Source: an uncultured Bacteroidia bacterium
Lineage (GTDB): Bacteria > Bacteroidota > Bacteroidia > Bacteroidales > Prolixibacteraceae
Direction: 5' to 3'
NCBI GenBank assembly: GCA_903902325.1
Contig: CAIUUO010000183.1
Location: 26,197-90,196 of the forward strand
DNA: 64,000 nt
Shown here piece after piece: positions 57,186-64,000 of the stretch. Below the pieces are notes generated by a model. The model was not told the origin of the DNA, did not search any database, and saw only the letters and a list, made by a program, of their open reading frames with translations. The stretch's first letter is position 1; every line of letters begins with the position of its first letter. The position numbers and the translations under genes were made by a program.

Positions 57186-58388
57186 TTAAAACTTGCTCAG
57201 GATTTGTGGACGAAGGGCTACAATCACCTCAATCTGCTGTCGAAGCAATTCCGGTGTCAGGTTTCCGGCTTTGTCTTCCAGCCAGAAAATAATCCTGTAG
57301 TTCTTGCTTTCACTGATTGCGCTCCCGAGATCAATACTAACTGGGTGGAGCGAAATCTGGCCGGTCATGTCCTCCAGAACGGTACCGGTCTCATCGGCGA
57401 CCGGATTGAAAGGCGCCGTTGCAGACCAGATGCCCCAATGGAGAATCAGATCGGAAGGAGGTGTAACATTGTCGTGGAAATTGGTTTCGGGAAGATCGAA
57501 GAGGCTACTGTTTTTTTGCAACCTGAAAAAATTGGTACGGGTTGGAAAGATGTCCCCGGAAGTTTCATCCCATACTGCCTGTTCAAAATGGTCTGGGCAC
57601 AAAGTAAGGTTGCGGTTGTTCAGACTAAGAAAACTTGGCGGCACAGTATCGGCGACCTGTTTCACATGAATAGTCCTAGTAATGGATGATGTTTCGGAAC
57701 ACTGATTTCCGTTCACGGTAGGGAAGGAGACCCTTACCTTGTATATGCCTGAATCTGCAAGGGATAGCCTGGTGAAATTGAGTTGTACACTCTGGCTTCC
57801 TGAAATTATCTGGTTATCAACAACATTCCGCCAGTCGTTGTTCCCGAATTTTTTGATCCACTGGTAAGACAAAGGGACATTTCCGGAGGTGAGGACGCTG
57901 AATTGGAGATTGGTTCCTTCGTTCACGGTGTAACTGGCCACACCCGACGGGGCTATCGCGGTAATCTCGTTGACTGTCAATAAAGCGGATTCCGAAATGA
58001 CCTGATCGGTCTGATCACTCACGGTAACCTGATACATCGTTCCGTCGGGTGCCTCCTGACCTACCCCGATGTTGTAAACGGGCAGTTTCACGGAATCTGC
58101 CACCCCGAAAGGTGAAAATGCTGCATCTGTGGGTCTTTTCCTTTTCCAGAGATAGTGTATTTTGCCGGCCGCTCCTTCCACCACAACAGAAAATGTAACC
58201 TTGTTCCCCTTGCAATCTGTCAGGTCAGCCGGCTGGACTTTGATTTTCAGTTCGCCACTCAAGTTTGACTGACTGCCATCCCGGCAGGAAACCGATGGCA
58301 GATCCCTTCCTGAAACAGATTTCTGAGTCAGTATCAGCAGGAGGATCATTAGGGTGATTTTGTACATGGCCGCATCCTCTTTGGACAA
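57186..58388 (-). CDS. Secreted Ig-like-domain hypothetical protein
   Basis: Signal-like N-terminus; two Ig-like repeats (KVTFSVVVEGAAGKIHYLWKRK; NLQFSVLTSGNVPLSYQWIKK...LADSGIYKVRV). Confidence 0.7.
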   Translation of the reverse strand: MSKEDAAMYKITLMILLLILTQKSVSGRDLPSVSCRDGSQSNLSGELKIKVQPADLTDCKGNKVTFSVVVEGAAGKIHYLWKRKRPTDAAFSPFGVADSVKLPVYNIGVGQEAPDGTMYQVTVSDQTDQVISESALLTVNEITAIAPSGVASYTVNEGTNLQFSVLTSGNVPLSYQWIKKFGNNDWRNVVDNQIISGSQSVQLNFTRLSLADSGIYKVRVSFPTVNGNQCSETSSITRTIHVKQVADTVPPSFLSLNNRNLTLCPDHFEQAVWDETSGDIFPTRTNFFRLQKNSSLFDLPETNFHDNVTPPSDLILHWGIWSATAPFNPVADETGTVLEDMTGQISLHPVSIDLGSAISESKNYRIIFWLEDKAGNLTPELLRQQIEVIVALRPQILSKF

Positions 58389-58660
58389 AGATTTATCTGC
58401 CGGCTGAAAAATGAATTTTCGGCAACCAGAGTTTTTAACGAGAGATTAACTGGAGATTATGGTGTTAGGCCCGGTGGCTTTCCTTCATCAAAATGATGAG
58501 ACAAGGCTATTGGAAGGTAATTCTGTCTTTTGTAATCAAGGGAATGCTACTTCCGGACCATCCTGAATGTTTACTACAAGTTACACCGTTTTGGGGAGAA
58601 AAAAGAAAAATTGCAGAAGAAAATTGCAGGATTGAACAATTGCCACTTCGAGTCCTTCGT

Positions 58661-58725
58661 GCAAACCTTTGTGTCCTTCGTGGTAAAGTATTTTAAATTT
58701 TACCACGAAGGACACAAAGGTTTGC
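58661..58725. repeat. Long hairpin, 27-bp perfect arms, 11-nt loop
   Basis: gcaaacctttgtgtccttcgtggtaaa (58661-58687) / tttaccacgaaggacacaaaggtttgc (58699-58725). Confidence 0.93.
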
Positions 58726-58758
58726 TCAAAGGAACACAAAGGCTAAAAACTCCGAATT

Positions 58759-59202
58759 TTACCTTCTTGCTTCGAAAAAGCTTTTGAGCAGCGCTTCGCT
58801 CTCATTGGCAAGAACACCTGCTGTTACCTGCGTTTTGGGATGGAGTGCCTTGGGCGCAAATTTCATGAATCCTCTTTTAATGTCGGAGGCTCCCCATACG
58901 ATCCGGTCGAGTTGTGCCCAGGCAAGCGCTCCGGCGCACATGACGCATGGCTCCAGCGTAACATAGAGCGTGCAGCCAGTAAGATATTTTCCGCCAAGCC
59001 GCCCGGTGGCAGAGGTGATGGCCAGCATTTCAGCGTGAGCTGTCACATCCGAAAGCGTTTCGGTCTGGTTGTAGGCACGGGCGATGATTTGGTCCTGGCA
59101 GACGATGACGGCCCCTACCGGGATTTCGCCCTCCCGGGAAGCCTGTTCGGCCTCTGCCAGTGCCCTTTTCATGAAATATTCGTCGTCGAAAGGATGAATC
59201 AT
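58759..59202 (-). CDS. tadA: tRNA(adenosine34) deaminase
   Basis: HAEMLAI and PCVMCAGAL zinc/catalytic motifs; [10 protein letters not shown]. Confidence 0.92.
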   Translation of the reverse strand: MIHPFDDEYFMKRALAEAEQASREGEIPVGAVIVCQDQIIARAYNQTETLSDVTAHAEMLAITSATGRLGGKYLTGCTLYVTLEPCVMCAGALAWAQLDRIVWGASDIKRGFMKFAPKALHPKTQVTAGVLANESEALLKSFFEARR

Positions 59203-59248
59203 CTTTTTGTTTTGTAATTTAGCGACCTTAAAAATAAATCGCTCACAA

Positions 59249-61000
59249 ATGTACAGAAATCATACTTGCGGCGAAATACGCATGGAAAATTCCGGCAGTG
59301 AAGTACTCCTCGCCGGATGGGTTCAACGGGTCAGGAATCTGGGTGGCATGACCTTCATCGATCTGCGCGATCGCTACGGTTTGACTCAACTGGTAGTGGA
59401 TGATCAATCATCTGAGCAGGTTAAAAATGTTGCTTCCACCCTTGGCCGTGAGTTTGTGGTTCAGGCACGTGGGATCGTCAGGGAACGCTCCAGCAAGAAT
59501 CCCAAAATGGCTACCGGCGATGTTGAACTGCATATCTCAGAACTGAATGTGCTTAACGCCGCCGCCACTCCACCTTTTACAATCCAGGATGATACCGATG
59601 GCGGCGACGAGCTCCGCATGAAATACCGTTACCTGGATCTTCGTCGCGAAGCGGTACGAAAAAATCTTGAACTTCGGGCAAGAATGGCCCATGTGGTCAG
59701 AAGTTACCTGGCCGCAGAAAATTTCATTGAGACGGAAACCCCGGTACTGATCGGATCAACTCCCGAAGGCGCCAGGGACTTTGTGGTACCTTCCAGGATG
59801 AACCCTAACCAGTTTTATGCGTTGCCGCAATCCCCGCAGCTTTTCAAGCAACTGCTGATGGTGGCCGGATTTGACAGATACTACCAGATCGTCAAATGCT
59901 TCAGGGACGAGGACTTAAGGGCTGACCGTCAGCCCGAATTTACGCAGATCGACTGCGAGATGTCGTATGTACACCAGGAGGATGTGCTGAACATGTTCGA
60001 GGGTCTGACCAAGAATATTTTCAAGGAGATCAAGGGAATCGATATAGTTGATTTCCCAAGGATGCCTTTTTCGGAAGCCTTCGAAAAATACGGGAACGAC
60101 AAGCCGGACCTCCGCTTTGGCATGATGATCCACGAACTCACCGACCTGGTCAAAGGGAAAGAATTCAAAATTTTTGAAGATGCTGATTATATAGGTGGCA
60201 TCTGCGCCACTGGTTGCGGCGAATACACCCGCAAACAACTCGACGGATTGACCGATTTCATCAAAAAACCACAGATTGGAGGAACCGGACTGGTTTATGC
60301 AAAAGTTAACAGTGATGGTACAATCAAATCCTCTGTCGATAAATATTATTCAGCCGAAGATTTGCAGAAATGGGCCGAAAAGCTGGATGCACAACCCGGC
60401 GACCTGTTGCTGATTATGTGCGGAACCAGGGAAAAAACCCTGCCTGTTATTTCATCCTTGCGTCTCGAGATGGGCCGCCAATGCGGACTTCTTGACAAGG
60501 AAATATTCAAGCCACTCTGGGTGGTCGACTTCCCTTTGCTGGAATGGAACGAAGAGACGCAGCGCTTCTTTGCGATGCACCATCCATTTACTTCACCGAA
60601 GCCTGAAGATATTGCCTTGCTGGAAACCGATCCCGGAAAGGTGAGGGCGAATGCCTACGATCTTGTTATCAATGGTGTTGAAATTGGCGGTGGTTCTGTC
60701 CGTATTTTCGACAGCGCCCTTCAGGCGAAAATGTTCAGCATCCTCGGTTTTACCAAAGAGGCTGCCGAAGATCAGTTTGGCTTTTTGATGAACGCCTTCA
60801 AATTCGGCGCACCGCCGCATGCCGGCATTGCGTTCGGTTTCGACCGTCTGGTCTCCATGTTTGCGGGTCTCGATTCAATCCGTGATACCATTGCTTTCCC
60901 GAAAAACAACTCGGGCAGGGATGTGATGAACAATGCTCCATCACCGATTGCACAGGCACAACTGGATGAGTTGTATCTGAAACTGGTAAAACCAGAATAA
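59249..61000 (+). CDS. aspS: Aspartyl-tRNA synthetase
   Basis: [80 protein letters not shown]. Confidence 0.95.
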   Translation: MYRNHTCGEIRMENSGSEVLLAGWVQRVRNLGGMTFIDLRDRYGLTQLVVDDQSSEQVKNVASTLGREFVVQARGIVRERSSKNPKMATGDVELHISELNVLNAAATPPFTIQDDTDGGDELRMKYRYLDLRREAVRKNLELRARMAHVVRSYLAAENFIETETPVLIGSTPEGARDFVVPSRMNPNQFYALPQSPQLFKQLLMVAGFDRYYQIVKCFRDEDLRADRQPEFTQIDCEMSYVHQEDVLNMFEGLTKNIFKEIKGIDIVDFPRMPFSEAFEKYGNDKPDLRFGMMIHELTDLVKGKEFKIFEDADYIGGICATGCGEYTRKQLDGLTDFIKKPQIGGTGLVYAKVNSDGTIKSSVDKYYSAEDLQKWAEKLDAQPGDLLLIMCGTREKTLPVISSLRLEMGRQCGLLDKEIFKPLWVVDFPLLEWNEETQRFFAMHHPFTSPKPEDIALLETDPGKVRANAYDLVINGVEIGGGSVRIFDSALQAKMFSILGFTKEAAEDQFGFLMNAFKFGAPPHAGIAFGFDRLVSMFAGLDSIRDTIAFPKNNSGRDVMNNAPSPIAQAQLDELYLKLVKPE

Positions 61001-61015
61001 GCGAAATACCATTTT

Positions 61016-61058
61016 AACCACAAAGGTCACTAAGGAATTCTTAGTGACCTTTGTGGTT
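61016..61058. terminator. 19-bp-arm perfect hairpin between convergent aspS and ansA; repeat-family member and candidate bidirectional terminator
   Basis: aaccacaaaggtcactaag gaatt cttagtgacctttgtggtt. Confidence 0.7.
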
Positions 61059-61116
61059 TTACCTTCGGGTCCTTTGTGTTTAATTTTTTTTATAATGCCT
61101 ATTGGAGCCTGCGATC

Positions 61117-62151
61117 TCAGAGCTCAATCTCACCCTTCAAATTATTCCTGAGGTAATATTTGGTCTCCTCGGGGGTGAGATTTTGCCCCAGCAGAAACAT
61201 CAGTTTGGTTACCGCGGCCTCCACGGTGCTGTCAGCTCCGCTGATCACTCCGGCTTTCTGAAGTTCCATGCTTGTTTCGTAATGTCCCATCACCACTTTC
61301 CCGCCCGGGCACTGGGATACATTCATCAGGATGATGCCTTTTTTGGAGGCCTTTTTGATGGCATTGATCAGCCAGGCAGAAGTTGGCATATTCCCGGAGC
61401 CATATGATTCCAGAACAACACCTTTTATATTGGGTAATTGCAGGATCGATTCAAAATATTGACGGTTGAGGCCCGGAAAGATCTTGATGATCATCACCTG
61501 GTCGTCTATAGCTGTATTAATTTTCAGTACCCCCTTATTTTTGGGATAATTGATCTTGTCGAAGTTGAATACAATATTCACACCAGCCTTGGCTAATGCC
61601 GGATAGTTGTGCGAGGCAAAGGCGCTGAACTGAGCAGAATCCTTTTTGGTGGTACGGTTCCCACGAAAAAGCTGCGAATCAAAATAGACGCACACTTCCG
61701 GGACAATGGATCTGCCATCTTTTTTTGCGGCTGCAAGTTGAACAGCCGTGATCAGGTTTTCCTTTCCATCTGTTCGCAAGACCCCTATCGGAAGCTGGGA
61801 ACCCGTCATGATCACTGCCTTGTCGAGGTTTTCGAACATGTAGCTAAGGGCAGACGCGGTGTACGACATGGTATCTGTACCGTGCAGGATCACGAATCCA
61901 TCGTATTTTGTATAATTTTTCTGAATGGTACGAGCCAGTTGGGCCCAGATGGCAGGCGTCATATTGGAGCTATCGATGGGCGGGTTGAAGGTGATGGAAG
62001 AGATGTCGTATCCCAGTTTATTCAGTTCGGGAATCTCGTCCATCAGCATTCCAAACTTCATGGGGGCCAGCGTTTTAGTAACAGGGTCTTCCCGCATTCC
62101 AATGGTTCCGCCGGTATAGATAATCAGTATGGCTGCTTTTTCGCTCATCAA
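61117..62151 (-). CDS. ansA: Asparaginase, type I
   Basis: IYTGGTIGMREDP; VILHGTDTMSYTASALSYM; MTGSQLPIG; CPGGKV. Confidence 0.92.
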   Translation of the reverse strand: MMSEKAAILIIYTGGTIGMREDPVTKTLAPMKFGMLMDEIPELNKLGYDISSITFNPPIDSSNMTPAIWAQLARTIQKNYTKYDGFVILHGTDTMSYTASALSYMFENLDKAVIMTGSQLPIGVLRTDGKENLITAVQLAAAKKDGRSIVPEVCVYFDSQLFRGNRTTKKDSAQFSAFASHNYPALAKAGVNIVFNFDKINYPKNKGVLKINTAIDDQVMIIKIFPGLNRQYFESILQLPNIKGVVLESYGSGNMPTSAWLINAIKKASKKGIILMNVSQCPGGKVVMGHYETSMELQKAGVISGADSTVEAAVTKLMFLLGQNLTPEETKYYLRNNLKGEIEL

Positions 62152-62225
62152 CTTCAGGATTTATTCAGGTGAGGATGCTTTGTACAAATGTAGGAAAATA
62201 AGGACAGGAGATATATGATTTGAGA

Positions 62226-62300
62226 CATGAAAATGTGGCTTCCGGACGACACAGATCGGGTGCGGCGAATTCCGATTCGTCGATTTGATTAAGTTGATTC
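62226..62300. repeat. Truncated inverted copy of the 156-bp element core
   Basis: gggtgcggcgaattccgattcgtcgattt...; matches gggtgtggtgaattccgaatcgccgttttt at 63771-63800 and, inverted, the 44.4-kb units. Confidence 0.6.
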
Positions 62301-62524
62301 AGATAAGAAGGCCACCTCTCATTCAGTTCAATGTATTGGCTTTATGTCGGATCTCCCTGTCTTTTGATTCTTGTCACTTTTTGTCGTCACAAAAAGGTTC
62401 CAAAAAAGACTTGACACTCCGCCTGGCGGCTTCGCTCAGACAGCCTTTTGTCTCAATGGAAGGGTTTGGTTGACGCTTCGCGCTCTTTGATTAAAAATAT
62501 GTGATGAAATTGGCGTGTGTTTAA

Positions 62525-62662
62525 CCGCGAAGCGGTGGCATTTTTGTAGCCAGGGGTGGAGCATAGCGGAACTCCTGGGCAGGGAACGCCCGGAGATCCG
62601 CCGTCCGCGTGCCAATGCAGATGGCGCCTGGCATGCCGGGATCGGACGGAAGAATAGAATAT
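62525..62662. repeat. GC-rich structured intergenic element
   Basis: accgcgaagcggtggcatttttgtagccaggggtggagcatagcggaactcctgggcagggaacgcccggagatccgccgtccgcgtgcc...; multiple small inverted repeats, sharp GC contrast with flanks. Confidence 0.5.
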
Positions 62663-62805
62663 TGAAAGATGTATTTCCCGAATAAGGGATCCGGGAAGGT
62701 TGAATTAGAAAAATGGTTGATTTGTAAATCTATTTCAGGATTAGACACTCATCCAAGTCGTCCTCTTCGTCCCGGTCATCCGGGTCGTTTTTCTCCCCTC
62801 CTTTT

Positions 62806-63570
62806 CTAGAGTCCGAACAGCTCCTTCGCATTTTGCGAAGTTACTTCAGCGATTTTCTCGACTGATGTTTGGTGAAGTTCTGCAATTTTATTGGCCACAA
62901 TCACTACATAGGAACATTCGTTGCGTTTGCCCCTGTAGGGAACAGGAGCCAGCCAGGGGGAATCGGTTTCGATCAGCAAATGTCGTGGGTCGATTTGCTT
63001 TACAGTTTCGCCAAGATCCGAATTCTTAAAGGTAATGATACCATTGATCCCGATTTTAAAACCTAGCTCGATGATTTGTTCGGCTTGCTCCAGGTTTCCT
63101 GTGAAACTGTGGAAAACACCGCGTAATTCAGGGGTATATACTTTCCGGAGTTGTTCCATCGTTTCATCGAAAGAGTCCCTCACATGAATGACGATTGGAA
63201 AATTTCTGCTTTTGGCCCAGCCAATCTGTGTGGTAAAAGCCTCGATTTGCTCCTCCAAAAAAGATTTGTCCCAGAATAGATCAATGCCGATTTCCCCGAT
63301 GCCATAAAATTTTCTTTTGCCTAGCCAGTATTCCAGGATCAGCAACTCTTTGCGAAAATCTTCCTTTACGGAAGTCGGATGCAATCCAAGTAGCGGAAAA
63401 AATAGACCGGGTAGGGTATCCGTCAGATCCAGCAACGGTTTGACAGACGAACTGTCTATGTTTGGCAGCACAATACGCTCAACACCTGCTTCCAGAGCCC
63501 TGGTAATAACTTCATCCCTGTCCAGGCTGAAATCAGATGAATAGATATGCGAATGACTGTCAACAAACAT
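62806..63570 (-). CDS. TatD family metal-dependent hydrolase/DNase
   Basis: MFVDSHSHIYSSDF; GEIGIDLFWDKS; IHVRDSFDETM; IETDSPWLAPVPYRGKRNE. Confidence 0.94.
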   Translation of the reverse strand: MFVDSHSHIYSSDFSLDRDEVITRALEAGVERIVLPNIDSSSVKPLLDLTDTLPGLFFPLLGLHPTSVKEDFRKELLILEYWLGKRKFYGIGEIGIDLFWDKSFLEEQIEAFTTQIGWAKSRNFPIVIHVRDSFDETMEQLRKVYTPELRGVFHSFTGNLEQAEQIIELGFKIGINGIITFKNSDLGETVKQIDPRHLLIETDSPWLAPVPYRGKRNECSYVVIVANKIAELHQTSVEKIAEVTSQNAKELFGL

Positions 63571-63696
63571 ATGACCAAATTTTGAACAAAGGTAAGCAAG
63601 CTGACAATCAGTTAGGTTAAGGGAATGTTATATCTGTGGAGTTAAAAGTTACGAGATAGTGAAAAGGAGGGGAGGACTTATATGACTAGGACGATT

Positions 63697-63817
63697 GAAT
63701 GTGCTAATTTGCTGATGTGCTAATGTGCTAATGAATTCGACTGCGGGGTGTTGTTGCGTAATGGTGAACGGGTGTGGTGAATTCCGAATCGCCGTTTTTA
63801 ATTCAGACAGAATGAAG
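63697..63817. repeat. Dispersed copy (inverted) of the 156-bp element
   Basis: Reverse complement of 44.4-kb unit order: gtgctaatttgctgatgtgctaatgtgctaatgaattcgac...gggtgtggtgaattccgaatcgccgtttttaattcagacagaatgaag. Confidence 0.85.
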
Positions 63818-63897
63818 ATAAATCTGGTAAAACATCAACCTTCAAAAGGATTGAAATTAAGCCAAACGAATCCGTAGGGATGTTGCCAATTGCACCC

Positions 63898-63925
63898 GTA
63901 GAGACGCAAGGCCTTGCGTCTCTAC
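63898..63925. repeat. Perfect 28-bp palindrome gtagagacgcaaggccttgcgtctctac
   Basis: Exactly self-reverse-complementary. Confidence 0.95.
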
Positions 63926-64000
63926 ACCGCACCCATCCAATATTGCCGGTATATTTTTTGGAATTTGAATAGATCGTAATTGGGCGGCCACACAGGGTCC

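Noticed and set aside
62521-62748. 75-aa ORF MSNPEIDLQ...LATKMPPLRG
   Set aside because: Most of it is the GC-rich intergenic repeat; no recognisable domain

Overview
The window looks like a chromosomal segment of a Bacteroidetes/Bacteroidales-like bacterium, judged from T9SS SprA, S46 peptidase, CHU_C sorting domain, TonB-dependent receptor and GSCFA gene content. It carries about 40 ordinary protein-coding genes. These include a glycogen/maltodextrin block (GlgP, GH57, GT4, debranching enzyme), a sufBCDSE + DUF59 operon, thiL, a MacAB/TolC-type efflux operon, rnhB, the 2501-aa sprA, ruvA, pdxA, pepA, mqnC, speA, a TonB receptor, B12-dependent RNR, waaA, rnhA, an S46 peptidase, kbl, a 3-gene secreted cluster ending in a type-B T9SS sorting domain, tadA, aspS, ansA and tatD. 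No tRNA, rRNA, CRISPR or transposase gene was seen. Two layers are not explained by the gene list. (1) A small accessory locus at 43.06-44.24 kb contains a 58-aa ORF missing from the ORF track, with a textbook double-glycine leader. It lies between a CPBP-like membrane protein and an HTH protein whose own C-terminus carries a second perfect-spacing double-glycine motif. (2) The intergenic DNA is unusually rich in short-period arrays, mostly 7 bp, in several unrelated sequence families. Some are arranged as inverted pairs or flanking pairs, and some supply the stop codon of the adjacent gene. There is also a 156-bp tandem element with dispersed copies, and several families of long perfect palindromes/hairpins. 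All assignments come from reading the sequence and recognising families; no database search was run.
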